Below are positions 8,265 to 16,346 of a stretch of 56,091 nt of DNA, piece by piece. The DNA lies in assembly GCA_902780865.1 (NCBI GenBank), contig CACZHC010000002.1:1-56091 (forward strand), given 5' to 3'. This DNA is from an uncultured bacterium (GTDB lineage Bacteria > Verrucomicrobiota > Kiritimatiellia > RFP12 > UBA1067). The stretch's first letter is position 1; the number at the start of each line of letters is the position of its first letter. Made by a program: the position numbers and the translations under genes. The notes beneath the pieces are model-generated. The model did no database searches. It was not told the DNA's origin and saw only the letters and a list, made by a program, of their open reading frames with translations.

Positions 8265-8831
8265 ATGAAGAAGATGATGCTTGGCATGATGGCCCTCTGC
8301 GCGGTAACCGCGTTCGGCGACATTAAGATCGGCACGGTCGACATGATGGTGCTCGTCCGCAACCACAAGAGCTATGACACGAACAAGAAGATGCTCCAGG
8401 ATTCCGAGAAGGACTACCAGAAGGAGCTCGACGAGGTGAAGTCCGAGCTTGACGCGCTACAGGACGAGGGCAAGAAGGTCGCCGACCAGGGCCGGAACCC
8501 GATGCTCTCGCAGGCCCAGAAGGACAAGATCGAAAAGGAGCTGCTCGACATCCAGAACAAGTTTGTCGCAGGGCAGCAGAAGCTCCGCACGAAGGCGATG
8601 GAGTCGCAGCAGAAGCTTCAGGAGTTCGAGTCAAGGCTCCTCAAGGCGACGACCGAAGACATCCGGGCCGTAGTGAACAAGTTCGCCGCCGACAACGGCT
8701 ACGACCTCATCATTGAGTCTACCGTCACGGCGTTTGCAAAGAAGTCCTTTGACGTCACCGACGGCATCCTCAAGGAGATGGGCATCGATCCGAAGTACGC
8801 CAAGGGCAGGGGGAAGGATGAAAGCAAGTGA
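8265..8831 (+). CDS. skp: OmpH/Skp family periplasmic chaperone
   Basis: A 188-residue secreted protein with a signal peptide ending near AVTAFGD, then the IKIGTVDMMVLV strand typical of Skp/OmpH, a long charged coiled-coil segment over about residues 35-130, and a return strand with YDLIIESTVTAFA. Skp is a trimeric chaperone that holds unfolded outer membrane proteins in the periplasm on their way to BamA, which is encoded just upstream (22-base gap). The start at 8265 follows cggaga. Its 3' end overlaps lpxD by 14 bases. Confidence 0.9.
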   Translation: MKKMMLGMMALCAVTAFGDIKIGTVDMMVLVRNHKSYDTNKKMLQDSEKDYQKELDEVKSELDALQDEGKKVADQGRNPMLSQAQKDKIEKELLDIQNKFVAGQQKLRTKAMESQQKLQEFESRLLKATTEDIRAVVNKFAADNGYDLIIESTVTAFAKKSFDVTDGILKEMGIDPKYAKGRGKDESK

Positions 8832-9846
8832 GCTCGCGAAGCTCCTCGGCGGAACGCTCGAGGGCGAAGACGTCGAGGTCAAGTCCTGCGGCGGGCTTGA
8901 AGAGGCCCGTCCCGGAGACTTGAGCTTCTGCAAGGACCCGAAGCACATCAAGCTCGTTGAGTCCACGAAGGCGTCGGTCGTCTTGCTGCCGCCAGAGTGG
9001 GACAAAGGCGCTCCGTGCACCGTCATCCGCGTCGTAGACCCGAACCACGCCTGCATGACGGCCGCCAAGATGTTCGCCCCTCCTGAGCCCGTGCGCGCTC
9101 CCGGCGTCCATCCGAGCGCCGTGGTCGACTCGTCAGTGAAGCTCGGCAAGAACGTGCACGTCGGGCCTTTCACGGTTATCGAGAAGGGCGCGGAAATCGG
9201 CGACGGCGCGGTTATCGAGGCGCAGGTCTTCGTCGGCGAGGGCTGCAAGGTCGGCGCGAAGACGCACATCTATCCGCAGGTCACGCTCCGCGAGGGGACG
9301 ATCGTCGGCTCTGAGTGCATCATCCACTGCGGCGTTCGGCTCGGCGGCGACGGATACGGCTTCAACAACGGCCGCCGCGAGGACGGCAGCGTCTACATCG
9401 AGAAGATCCCCCAGCTCGGCATTGTCGAGATCGGCGACGGCGTGGAGATCGGTTCCAACACGACGATCGACCGCGCGCGCATCGGCCGCACGTACATCGG
9501 CCCGATGACGAAGATCGACAATCTCGTGCAGATCGGCCACAACGTCAAGGTCAAGGGATACTCGGGGCTCATCGCGCAGTCCGGCATAGCCGGTTCCACC
9601 GAAATCGGCTACGGCTGCCTTATCTGGGCGCAGGCGGGCGTCTCCGGCCACATCAAGATCGCGGACGGCGTGCAGGTCGGTCCGCAGGCAGGCGTTCCCC
9701 AGTCGCTCGACGGATCTGTCAGGTACGTCATCGGCACGCCGGCCGAGTCCATGAAGGACTTTGGCGGCCGCGTCCTCGTTCCCAAGATGCTCGCGAAGCT
9801 CAAGGGCGAGGTCAAGGAATTGAAGGCGAAGGTCGCCGCGAAGTAA
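8818..9846 (+). CDS. lpxD: UDP-3-O-acylglucosamine N-acyltransferase
   Basis: A 342-residue enzyme of normal length that adds the N-linked acyl chain to UDP-3-O-acylglucosamine, the third step of lipid A synthesis, so the cell should make lipopolysaccharide or lipid A. The N-terminal uridine-binding domain (about 1-95) is followed by many hexapeptide left-handed beta-helix repeats (such as VKLGKN, AEIGDG, ARIGRT). The catalytic His is in LVQIGHNVKV. The C-terminus is a Lys-rich helix. The ATG at 8818 lies inside the end of skp, suggesting coupled translation. Confidence 0.95.
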   Translation: MKASELAKLLGGTLEGEDVEVKSCGGLEEARPGDLSFCKDPKHIKLVESTKASVVLLPPEWDKGAPCTVIRVVDPNHACMTAAKMFAPPEPVRAPGVHPSAVVDSSVKLGKNVHVGPFTVIEKGAEIGDGAVIEAQVFVGEGCKVGAKTHIYPQVTLREGTIVGSECIIHCGVRLGGDGYGFNNGRREDGSVYIEKIPQLGIVEIGDGVEIGSNTTIDRARIGRTYIGPMTKIDNLVQIGHNVKVKGYSGLIAQSGIAGSTEIGYGCLIWAQAGVSGHIKIADGVQVGPQAGVPQSLDGSVRYVIGTPAESMKDFGGRVLVPKMLAKLKGEVKELKAKVAAK

Positions 9847-10098
9847 ATGCCGCTCTACGTCTATGAAGCCGTCGAACCAGAGAAGGGCTGCGCGAAGTGC
9901 CGCGGCGGGTTCGAGGTTTCGCAGTCGATAAAAGACGACAAGCTGACGGCTTGCCCCGATTGCGGGGCGAAGATCCAGCGCATCATACAGGCCCCAGGGC
10001 TCGCGCACTCGAAGACAGATCTCCACTACCGCGCCAAGCGCGCGGGCTTCCATTCGCTCAAGCGAGTGGGCAAGGGCGAATACGAGAAGATGTACTGA
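9847..10098 (+). CDS. FmdB-type zinc-ribbon protein
   Basis: An 83-residue protein beginning immediately after the lpxD stop codon. It starts MPLYVYEAV, as FmdB-family putative regulatory proteins do, and has two Cys pairs, CAKC at residues 15-18 and CPDC about 20 residues later, that would bind one zinc. The C-terminal third is basic. The exact role of these proteins is unknown; they are often predicted regulators. The abutting start suggests it is translated from the lpxD message. Confidence 0.8.
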   Translation: MPLYVYEAVEPEKGCAKCRGGFEVSQSIKDDKLTACPDCGAKIQRIIQAPGLAHSKTDLHYRAKRAGFHSLKRVGKGEYEKMY

Positions 10099-10110
10099 AA
10101 GGACGACAGG

Positions 10111-10677
10111 ATGAGTCAGCTTGAACCGTGTAGAACGTGTAGATCGTGTAGAGACGGGCTTCTTGGCCGTATCACGCCGAGAAGTCGATTTGCGGTCGCG
10201 CTGATTGTCGCGTGTCTGGTTTTTTCGTCATTTGCCGACGAGGAAGCGAGCGATGAAACAGGTTGGTATTCCGGCGCGGCGGCGCAGCTTGTGCTGCCTC
10301 AGGGCGGCGCGCGCATGCATCGTCTCGGCGGCGGCGCGGCGCGTGTCGGCTACTACTTTACCGGCTCCCTTGCGCTCGAGGCCGAGGCCGCGTGGCTTGA
10401 GAACGTCGTAGGGCTTTCCGCTCGCGCCATCTGGCATCTCCACGGCTGGGAGGAGTTCAACATGCTCTTCGGCTACGAGCGCTTCGATCCGTTCCTGTCG
10501 CTCGGTGCGCGCGGCTGGATACACGACGGGCAAGTCGGTCCGTCCGCCGGCGTAGGCGCGTTCTACTACCTTACTGACTTCTGGGCGCTTCGCTTCGACG
10601 CCGATGTAACGCTTGGGCTCGACACAGACGTCGAGACGGCGTTCACGCTTTCCGCCGGCCTGCAGTATTCTTTTTAA
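10111..10677 (+). CDS. Small outer membrane beta-barrel protein
   Basis: A 188-residue protein with a hydrophobic signal-like segment at about residues 27-43 (FAVALIVACLVFSSFA), then alternating amphipathic strands rich in Gly, Tyr and Trp and a C-terminal Phe (LSAGLQYSF), the signature of an outer membrane barrel that BamA would assemble. It resembles eight-stranded OmpA/OmpX-like barrels in size, but no specific family is recognised. The N-terminus is odd: residues 5-15 (EPCRTCRSCRD) are encoded by a 10-base near-repeat (gtgtagaacgtgtagatcg), so the native start may have been altered by a repeat insertion. Confidence 0.65.
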   Translation: MSQLEPCRTCRSCRDGLLGRITPRSRFAVALIVACLVFSSFADEEASDETGWYSGAAAQLVLPQGGARMHRLGGGAARVGYYFTGSLALEAEAAWLENVVGLSARAIWHLHGWEEFNMLFGYERFDPFLSLGARGWIHDGQVGPSAGVGAFYYLTDFWALRFDADVTLGLDTDVETAFTLSAGLQYSF

Positions 10678-10678
10678 T

Positions 10679-10707
10679 CCGCCTCTGTGTCTCTGTGCCT
10701 CTGTGTG
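10679..10707 (+). repeat. Short-period CTCTGTG repeat
   Basis: The gap between the barrel gene and hslO is filled by three near-copies of CCTCTGTGT spaced about 9 bases apart. It is one of several short-period degenerate repeats between genes of this window and lies directly before the hslO start, occupying the place of a normal ribosome-binding site. Confidence 0.6.
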
Positions 10708-10714
10708 AAAAAAC

Positions 10715-11506
10715 ATGAAAAACTGCCGAGAGGAATGGTACGACAAAGACGCGAAGGTCGCGGTGACTCTGGTCGACGTGACTGACGCTGCGCAGGCGCT
10801 CGCCCGTGGACATCTCTGCGGGCCGACGAGCGCCTACTTTCTCTCCAAGGCGCTTGCCGCCGCGGCGCTCCTCGGGGGCGAGATGTCAGAGGACGACGAG
10901 ACTTTGATTCTCCAGATGAAGTGCAAGGGGCCCTTGGGCGGCTTCAACGTCGAATGCACTGCGGCGGGAACCCTGCGCGGCTACACGGAAAAGAAGATTC
11001 TCGACGACTTCGACGGCATGGGAGTTCCCGACCCCAGGAAGGCGGTCGGCGAAAAGCAGCTTCAGGTCACGCGCTCTGTCCCCGGTCGCATACTCTCGCA
11101 GGGAATTTCCAATTCCTTGGACGGCTATCTCGCCGGGTCTCTCCAGCGCAAGGCCGTAATCTTCCTCGAAGCCGCGGTGAGCGACGACGTGGAGATTCTC
11201 GAGGCGCGAGGCGTGATGGTCGAGGAAATGCCCGACGCAAAGGACACAGGAGTCCTCTCGGTCGATCTTCTCGGGAAATCTCGTTCCGGCGCGCTTGCCG
11301 TCGCCTCGCGCAACATCCTTGGGAAACTCGGTCTTAAAAACGCCGAGCTCCGCAAGACGACTCCGCTCTCGTTTGCGTGCCGCTGCTCGCCCGACCGCGC
11401 GATCGCCATGCTCGCGGCCCTGTCGCCAGAGGAGCGCGCCGCGCTTCCTCCGACGATCGACATCACCTGCCACATGTGCGGCAGAACCTTCACGGTGCCG
11501 CGCTGA
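10715..11506 (+). CDS. hslO: Redox-regulated chaperone Hsp33
   Basis: A 263-residue cytosolic holdase activated by oxidative stress. The N-terminal domain carries the ARGHLCGPTSAYFLSKALAAAALLG region, and the C-terminal zinc switch has the expected CxC (CRC in SFACRCSPDR) and CxxC (CHMC) pairs. Length is slightly under E. coli Hsp33 (292). No Shine-Dalgarno sequence is visible; the preceding 30 bases are a repeat. The sigma factor gene starts 2 bases after its stop codon, so the stress chaperone and the sigma factor are likely co-expressed. Confidence 0.92.
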   Translation: MKNCREEWYDKDAKVAVTLVDVTDAAQALARGHLCGPTSAYFLSKALAAAALLGGEMSEDDETLILQMKCKGPLGGFNVECTAAGTLRGYTEKKILDDFDGMGVPDPRKAVGEKQLQVTRSVPGRILSQGISNSLDGYLAGSLQRKAVIFLEAAVSDDVEILEARGVMVEEMPDAKDTGVLSVDLLGKSRSGALAVASRNILGKLGLKNAELRKTTPLSFACRCSPDRAIAMLAALSPEERAALPPTIDITCHMCGRTFTVPR

Positions 11507-11508
11507 CA

Positions 11509-12099
11509 ATGGCGAATGTACCAGAGACTTCTACGACGCTTTTGAGGAACGTGAGGGACGCGGAGCATCCGCGCTGGCCCGAGTTCGTCGCGAAGTACCG
11601 TCCGATGATGGAGGCATACCTTAATGCGCATTTTCCGACATTGGAGGCGGACGACGTAATCCAGGAGACTTTCGCCGCGCTATGCGGCATTCTGCCGAGC
11701 TACATCTACGATCCGGACGAGAAGGGGCACTTCCGCAACTACCTGACTGGCATCCTTCGCAACAAGGCGCGGCGTGCGCTCTGCAAGAGTGGTCGCCAGG
11801 CAGAGATAAACGACATGACCGGAGCTGGCTCTATGACCGCGCCGCAAAGCGTTGTTCAAGACGACGACCAATCCTGGCGCGAGGCCATCTTCGAAATCGC
11901 TCTGCGTCGCTTTCTTTCCGATAAGGCCATCGCCGACCGCACAAAACGTATCTTCGAGCGCACCGCGCTGAACGGCGAATCGCCCGAATCGGTTGCCGCC
12001 TCGTTCAAGATGACGCGCCATGCCGTCGACCAGGCCAAGAGCCGTGCGATGACTCGCCTGCGCGAGCTCGTCAAGGAACTGGAGTCCGTCTATGGATGA
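11509..12099 (+). CDS. ECF-type sigma factor paired with Ser/Thr kinase
   Basis: A 196-residue sigma-70 family protein. Region 2 includes WPEFVAKYRPMMEAYL and EADDVIQETFAAL, then HFRNYLTGILRNKAR; region 4 has the helix-turn-helix VAASFKMTRHAVDQAKSRAM. It is a paralogue of the sigma factor at 2328-2909. Its last 8 bases overlap the start of a membrane Ser/Thr kinase gene, an arrangement known from PVC bacteria in which kinase phosphorylation is thought to control an ECF factor instead of an anti-sigma protein. The ATG at 11509 is used because it aligns with the paralogue's N-terminus. Confidence 0.88.
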   Translation: MANVPETSTTLLRNVRDAEHPRWPEFVAKYRPMMEAYLNAHFPTLEADDVIQETFAALCGILPSYIYDPDEKGHFRNYLTGILRNKARRALCKSGRQAEINDMTGAGSMTAPQSVVQDDDQSWREAIFEIALRRFLSDKAIADRTKRIFERTALNGESPESVAASFKMTRHAVDQAKSRAMTRLRELVKELESVYG

Positions 12100-13567
12100 G
12101 GATTCCATCTCGGCGATGTGTGCCGCGCACGGACCTGTCGCCTCCGCTTGTCGCTTTGCCGCCGGCACCATCTTCGGCGACTGGCGGCTTACGGCGTTCA
12201 TCGGTCGCGGCGGGAACGGCGAGGTATATTGCGCTGAACACGTTTCGCTCGGCACATCCGCAGCGCTCAAGGTTCTGGCGCGTGACGAGCCACGCGCAAA
12301 GGAGCGCTTCGTTCGCGAGGCGAAGCTTCTCTCGGAACTGAAGTCGACGTCGTTTCCGCAATTCTATTCGTACGGCGAGGCGAACGGCTGCCCATATCTC
12401 GCGATGGAGTTGCTGGAGCCGGGCGATTTGCCGGCTGGCGACCGAAATGTCGCGCGTTTTCTTCTCGCGGTATGCGATGCCGTCGCCGAGCTTCATTCTC
12501 GCGGCATCATCCATCGCGACATAAAGCCCGGCAATATCTTGTGGCGCAGTGGTCGTCCCGCTACCGTCGATGGTAGGGCGCGATCGCCGGTATCCCCCGA
12601 GCGTAGCGAGCCGCGAAAGCGGTGGCTACAGGGGTGCGCGCCGCACCCAGTTGCCTGTCCTGCTCTCGCCGACCTTGGCCTTGCAAAGAAGATCGAGACT
12701 TCGGACATCGGACATCCGACTTCCAGTGTGACAATCGGCGGCGCTGGCACGCCTGGCTACGGCGCACCCGAGCAAATGGAGCGCGGCGAGGCGACTGTGG
12801 CATCCGACATACACGCGCTCGGCGTCCTTGCCGACTGCTGCTTCGACGGCAAGCCGCCGCGCACATGGGCGCGGATCATTCGCCGTGCCACGTCGTCCAT
12901 TCCCGCGCATCGCTATCCGTCCGTAGTCGCATTCGCAAGAGCAATTCGCCGCAGGAATTTGTTGCTTGGGGTTTCGGCATTCGTTGCGGTGATAGCGTTG
13001 TCTGGGCTATGTTTGTCGTGTTTTTATAGCTGGTGGACTCAAAGTGGCAGGGAAGTGTGGCGATGGAGAGCGCTTTGCGATCGTGGGAAGATTGTGAGCG
13101 TTTCCAGAATATGCGAGCCGTTAGATGCGAGCCATCCACAATATCCGGGATACATTGTCAGATATGTGACAAACCAGGTTGACGGCATGATTCTTCATCT
13201 TCCCAAGGACACTCTTTCGTTTACAAAGCCGATTCTGCTCAAGCCCGGCGAATATCGCATTATCGGGCCTGGGCGGATTGACGTCGATCTTTCAGGACCA
13301 TCGAATGCAGTTGTCCGGCTGAAAGACTGCGTGTTGAACAATATGACAGATGTGCCATATCCGCAGAACGGCATTCATTATGTATTTGAGGGCGGGGCCT
13401 ATCTCAATTTCGTGAACCTTGACAGGAACATTGAACACCGGCGATACATTCATTCGGATGGTAAGTCGCGCAATGCGCTTCGTTTCCGCGGACCGACGAC
13501 GTTCAAGGAATTGGATGAAGAGCAGGCGCGCGAATACGAGCGTATGCTTCAACGCGATCTTCGGTGA
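12092..13567 (+). CDS. Membrane Ser/Thr protein kinase
   Basis: A 491-residue Hanks-type kinase. The Gly-rich loop is IGRGGNGEVY, the ATP Lys is in AALKVL, the catalytic loop is HRDIKPGNIL, the metal motif is DLG in LADLGLAKK, then a GAPEQ activation-segment end and SDIHALGVL. All catalytic residues are present. A transmembrane helix (about residues 289-312, LLLGVSAFVAVIALSGL) separates it from a likely periplasmic C-terminal domain of about 180 residues that I do not recognise. About 34 residues of repeat-derived sequence are inserted between the catalytic loop and DLG. It overlaps the sigma factor gene by 8 bases, so the two probably act together. Confidence 0.88.
   Translation: MDEDSISAMCAAHGPVASACRFAAGTIFGDWRLTAFIGRGGNGEVYCAEHVSLGTSAALKVLARDEPRAKERFVREAKLLSELKSTSFPQFYSYGEANGCPYLAMELLEPGDLPAGDRNVARFLLAVCDAVAELHSRGIIHRDIKPGNILWRSGRPATVDGRARSPVSPERSEPRKRWLQGCAPHPVACPALADLGLAKKIETSDIGHPTSSVTIGGAGTPGYGAPEQMERGEATVASDIHALGVLADCCFDGKPPRTWARIIRRATSSIPAHRYPSVVAFARAIRRRNLLLGVSAFVAVIALSGLCLSCFYSWWTQSGREVWRWRALCDRGKIVSVSRICEPLDASHPQYPGYIVRYVTNQVDGMILHLPKDTLSFTKPILLKPGEYRIIGPGRIDVDLSGPSNAVVRLKDCVLNNMTDVPYPQNGIHYVFEGGAYLNFVNLDRNIEHRRYIHSDGKSRNALRFRGPTTFKELDEEQAREYERMLQRDLR
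12560..12661 (+). repeat. In-frame repeat insertion in the kinase gene
   Basis: Between the catalytic loop and the DLG motif the gene holds about 102 extra bases (34 codons) reading as Arg/Pro/Ser-rich sequence. Its flanks look duplicated: the codons for RPATVD before it resemble those for CPALAD after it. The middle contains gagcgtagcgagc and gcgaaagcggtgg, similar in style to gagcg-type words at 33475 and 55847. A second short repeat (cggacatcggacatccgac) follows at about 12702. Confidence 0.5.
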
Positions 13568-13707
13568 AAAGTTCCCGCGTGAGATTTCGCCGCGCGGCGG
13601 CAGTATGGGGTAGAGGACAGGTCTGCCCTTTCCACGGAAGAAGGCGCGGAGTCGCAAATTGGCTGTTCGGATTTTCGCAGAATAATGCCCACAAAAGGCG
13701 GAAGTTT

Positions 13708-13716
13708 TGCTATAAT
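13708..13716 (+). promoter_or_regulatory. Extended -10 promoter before the structured leader
   Basis: TGCTATAAT matches the extended -10 box used across the window. Transcription would start near 13722 and produce a leader of about 225 bases before the first ATG at 13946, unusually long for this genome. Confidence 0.6.
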
Positions 13717-13759
13717 TCGGATTAGACAATTTAAGACTTTGCGTTCTACGCATCGTTTT

Positions 13760-13878
13760 GGCTCAGGTGAAATGTAGGAAGTTTCAACTGTAAGAGCCGG
13801 AACGGAGTGGAGAATGCGCCCCTTGGGCGCATCTTCTTCCGTGGTTCTTACTGGGCATCCTACAGCCTCACCTGAGCC
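13760..13878 (+). promoter_or_regulatory. Highly structured 5' leader RNA element
   Basis: A 119-base stretch that folds back on itself almost completely. Nested complementary arms are GGCTCAGGTGA (13760-13770) with TCACCTGAGCC (13868-13878), TGTAGGA (13773-13779) with TCCTACA (13858-13864), GTAAGAGCC (13790-13798) with GGTTCTTAC (13843-13851, one G-U), a GGAA/TTCC helix, and an apical hairpin ATGCGCCC-CTT-GGGCGCAT (13814-13832). It lies between a promoter and the next gene. It fits no riboswitch class I know; it could be a regulatory leader, a small RNA or a palindromic mobile repeat. Confidence 0.6.
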
Positions 13879-13898
13879 GCGGCAGGGGATAGCGCCCT

Positions 13899-13936
13899 CT
13901 TTCTTTTGCCGCAAACGAAACACGGGCAAAAGAAAG
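13899..13936 (+). promoter_or_regulatory. Hairpin covering a ribosome-binding site
   Basis: CTTTCTTTTGCC (13899-13910) and GGCAAAAGAAAG (13925-13936) form a perfect 12-bp stem with a 14-base loop. The 3' arm includes most of the Shine-Dalgarno sequence AGAAAGGA, 9 bases before the ATG at 13946. If formed in the mRNA it would block translation initiation; opening it would allow expression. It stands directly downstream of the larger structured element. Confidence 0.6.
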
Positions 13937-13945
13937 GAAATAACA

Positions 13946-14275
13946 ATGAAACTGCTAATGAAAATCCTGAAGAATATCATACTCCTGCCGTTTCTGCCCA
14001 TTCGGCTTGGATGGAGGTGGTCGGCTGGTGCCAAAGCGTCAAAAAGTTACCTCTTTGGCAAAAAGGACCGTGATGGAAACATTGTTCATTCTGAGAAAAT
14101 GGATTCATCTTCGTCGAGATTGGTCGGAACTATCTTTATAGCGGGAATCATTTATTATGGAGTTTTTCAGGGGATCTCTTATGTCGTGGAAAAGTTCTCT
14201 TCTCGCTCAGAGACAAGACCTACACCTGTCGTAGAGCGGCAAGAGAATGTCGAGCAATCGACTGTTAATCAGTGA
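13946..14275 (+). CDS. Small membrane protein of unknown function
   Basis: A 109-residue protein. It has a basic, hydrophobic N-terminus (MKLLMKILKNIILLPFLPIRL), a polar middle, a transmembrane segment at about residues 60-80 (LVGTIFIAGIIYYGVF) and a Ser/Arg/Gln-rich tail. No known domain is recognised. The start follows agaaagga and is masked by the hairpin at 13899-13936. It heads a run of four small envelope genes, 32 bases ahead of a lipoprotein gene. Confidence 0.6.
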   Translation: MKLLMKILKNIILLPFLPIRLGWRWSAGAKASKSYLFGKKDRDGNIVHSEKMDSSSSRLVGTIFIAGIIYYGVFQGISYVVEKFSSRSETRPTPVVERQENVEQSTVNQ

Positions 14276-14307
14276 CAATAAACAATCATAAGCGAAAAGG
14301 ATAAGGG

Positions 14308-15123
14308 ATGAAGATTGTAAAACGGTTTTTCGTTGCTGCCATGATCGGTAGTGTGGCCCTTGTCGGCTGCTCGCAGGACGAACGGGATGAAATAGCCGAC
14401 CGTGGCGAGAATGCGTGGAATGCCCTGAAGGGCGAGACAACGCCCGGCGAGAAGACACCGCGTGTTGTAAAGGAACAGCAGCGTAAAGAGCGCATCCGTC
14501 AGAACAACACATGGACGCCGGAGAATCGCGCACACCACCCGGTCGAATACTGTCAGGCTCAGATGGAAGACCTACAGCGTTATTCGCGCGAACTTGAGGC
14601 GCGTGCGCATGAGAAGGCATGTGCAATCGCTGCCGTGAAAAGAACGCTTGGCGACAACGAGACGATGGTGCAAAACCTCAAGAAGTTTGTGGCCGAGGCA
14701 AAGGCGAAATACAAGGAATGCGAGGCCTCGAACAGTTGGCCGGCTACGCTCGGGGGCTACACTCTTTCCCGCGAAAAGACACAGGAAAAGATAATTGATG
14801 CGGCGCAGAGGCTTGCTGAGATACAATCTGGAACCGCAAGCAAAAAAAATCAGTTGGTGGCGCTCGAAAAGACCCTGAAAATCACTCAGGACGAGCAGAA
14901 GCGCATTGCGAAGATTCGCGAACAGGTGCAGAACACCATCAATGATCTCCGCATCAAGAAGGTCATCGACGGCGACAACAGCATAGTTGCATCACTCAAT
15001 GCGATCGAGGACAACATGGGGACGCTTGGCGTGAACTACGACGACCCGAATATCGAAAGCATCATCCAACCTGACGAGAAATCTACGCGTGAGGAGCTTT
15101 TCAAGAAAATCATGTCGGAGTGA
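14308..15123 (+). CDS. Putative lipoprotein with coiled coil
   Basis: A 271-residue protein with a type II signal peptide: basic start MKIVKRFF, hydrophobic core, and lipobox LVGC with the lipidated Cys at about residue 21. The rest is charged and helical, with heptad-like stretches (about residues 85-130 and 155-225) suggesting a coiled coil. It is predicted to be anchored in the inner or outer membrane facing the periplasm. I recognise no family. It is followed 12 bases later by a membrane protein with a similar helical character, so the genes likely form one operon with the kinase cluster upstream. Confidence 0.65.
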   Translation: MKIVKRFFVAAMIGSVALVGCSQDERDEIADRGENAWNALKGETTPGEKTPRVVKEQQRKERIRQNNTWTPENRAHHPVEYCQAQMEDLQRYSRELEARAHEKACAIAAVKRTLGDNETMVQNLKKFVAEAKAKYKECEASNSWPATLGGYTLSREKTQEKIIDAAQRLAEIQSGTASKKNQLVALEKTLKITQDEQKRIAKIREQVQNTINDLRIKKVIDGDNSIVASLNAIEDNMGTLGVNYDDPNIESIIQPDEKSTREELFKKIMSE

Positions 15124-15135
15124 GGTCGAAGGACA

Positions 15136-15774
15136 ATGGGCCTGGTCGTATTAATTGTCATTGTGGTCCTTGCGGTCGTCTATGTCCTGCCTGCTATTTT
15201 TGATGCCAGAAAGACGGTCGGAGTAGGCTGTCTGGGGGTTGTTGCCCTTTTTGTTCTCATTGGAGCAGCGCTACTTGGGTGGGATAAGTTTACCTCTTGG
15301 CGAGCTGCACGTCAGGCGGAGGAGTCAAGCCGCGTGGAGGCGCAGAAGGCGAAAGATGCCGAGGAAGCGAGAATTGCCGAGGCCAAGCGGCGGCAAAAGG
15401 CGAAAGACGAAAAGATACAGGCCTTCACGCTGAAAGAGGCGCCCAAAGTCTGGGAAGTCTATCAATCGCTTCAGAGCGAGATAGACGTGCAGGCCGAAAA
15501 AATCGAGGAGCTTCGCAAGTCTCTGGAAACATTCGGCAGGACGCCGGAAGAAGATGCGGACTTCGTCCGCATCTGTGCCTTGCGTGACGAGATGAAGCGC
15601 AGCCGCGATGCATTGCGGACAAAAATGGAGGACGCGTACATCGCAGCGAGAAAGTACGAAGCCGCGCCCAGCCGCAAGGACTACCAAGAGCTACACAAAA
15701 AGGCGCTTGAAGACGGTGTCCTTGAGGCGGATGCCGCTTCGGCCAGATTCAAGGAAATGAGGCTGAACAAATGA
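15136..15774 (+). CDS. Membrane protein with repeated DAYIAARKYEA domain
   Basis: A 212-residue protein. Residues 1-55 hold two hydrophobic helices, followed by an Ala/Glu/Lys-rich linker and a helical domain from about residue 95. That domain shares a clear pattern with the lipoprotein encoded next: K-E-PK-W---QS, an LR--L--F-R-P--D-D block, then EDAYIAA-KYEA-PSRKDYQE and ALEDG. Function is unknown. Its stop codon overlaps the next start (ATGA), so the two are translationally coupled paralogues, one membrane-spanning and one lipid-anchored. Confidence 0.65.
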   Translation: MGLVVLIVIVVLAVVYVLPAIFDARKTVGVGCLGVVALFVLIGAALLGWDKFTSWRAARQAEESSRVEAQKAKDAEEARIAEAKRRQKAKDEKIQAFTLKEAPKVWEVYQSLQSEIDVQAEKIEELRKSLETFGRTPEEDADFVRICALRDEMKRSRDALRTKMEDAYIAARKYEAAPSRKDYQELHKKALEDGVLEADAASARFKEMRLNK

Positions 15775-16316
15775 AGAAGTGCAAAAAGACTGTTTGGGTT
15801 GCGATTGCCGGTCTGTGCCTGGCTGGCTGCCAGACGCAGACAAAAGTTCAGCCGCCTGTGTCTGCGCCGGAACCAGCTCCAGTAGAGGAAAAGAAGCCCG
15901 AGCCCCCGCCGCCCGCACCTGTGCCCAAAAAACGGACGCAAGAGCAGATTCAGCTGCTGCAGGATTTCGCGATCAAGGAATCCCCGAAGATATGGCAGAC
16001 GATTCAGTCAATGCGAGCCGAAATGACGACGAGCGGAGCGAAGCTGAAGCAGCTGCGTGCCGATCTTCTTGAGTTCAACCGGAATCCCGATGCCGACGAA
16101 GACTACAAGGCGCTCGTGGCGGGGCTGAAGGAACTTCGTAGCGCATACGACGCCATTTTCGACAAGCTGGAAGATGCGTACATCGCGGCCAAGAAGTACG
16201 AGGCCTCGCCCAGCCGAAAGGACTATCAGGAAACGATGAAACGAGCCCTTGAAGACGGCATCCAGAGCGCGGCAATGGCAACCGAGCGCTACAAGGCGAT
16301 GACAAACCAGAAGTGA
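15771..16316 (+). CDS. Lipoprotein with the same DAYIAAKKYEA domain
   Basis: A 181-residue protein. The signal peptide ends in lipobox LAGC (Cys about residue 20), then a Pro/Glu-rich linker (APEPAPVEEKKPEPPPP) that could span peptidoglycan, then a helical domain from about residue 55 paralogous to that of the previous gene, ending EDAYIAAKKYEA-PSRKDYQE and KRALEDG. The strict conservation of this block between otherwise diverged neighbours points to a functional surface. No known family is recognised. Confidence 0.65.
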   Translation: MKKCKKTVWVAIAGLCLAGCQTQTKVQPPVSAPEPAPVEEKKPEPPPPAPVPKKRTQEQIQLLQDFAIKESPKIWQTIQSMRAEMTTSGAKLKQLRADLLEFNRNPDADEDYKALVAGLKELRSAYDAIFDKLEDAYIAAKKYEASPSRKDYQETMKRALEDGIQSAAMATERYKAMTNQK

Positions 16317-16346
16317 TCTGAGCACTTTATAACAGGAGGAAAACCA

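Noticed and set aside
5858-8368. 836-codon open frame on the minus strand
   Set aside because: It mirrors bamA exactly and has no known domain; GC-rich third positions keep it open.
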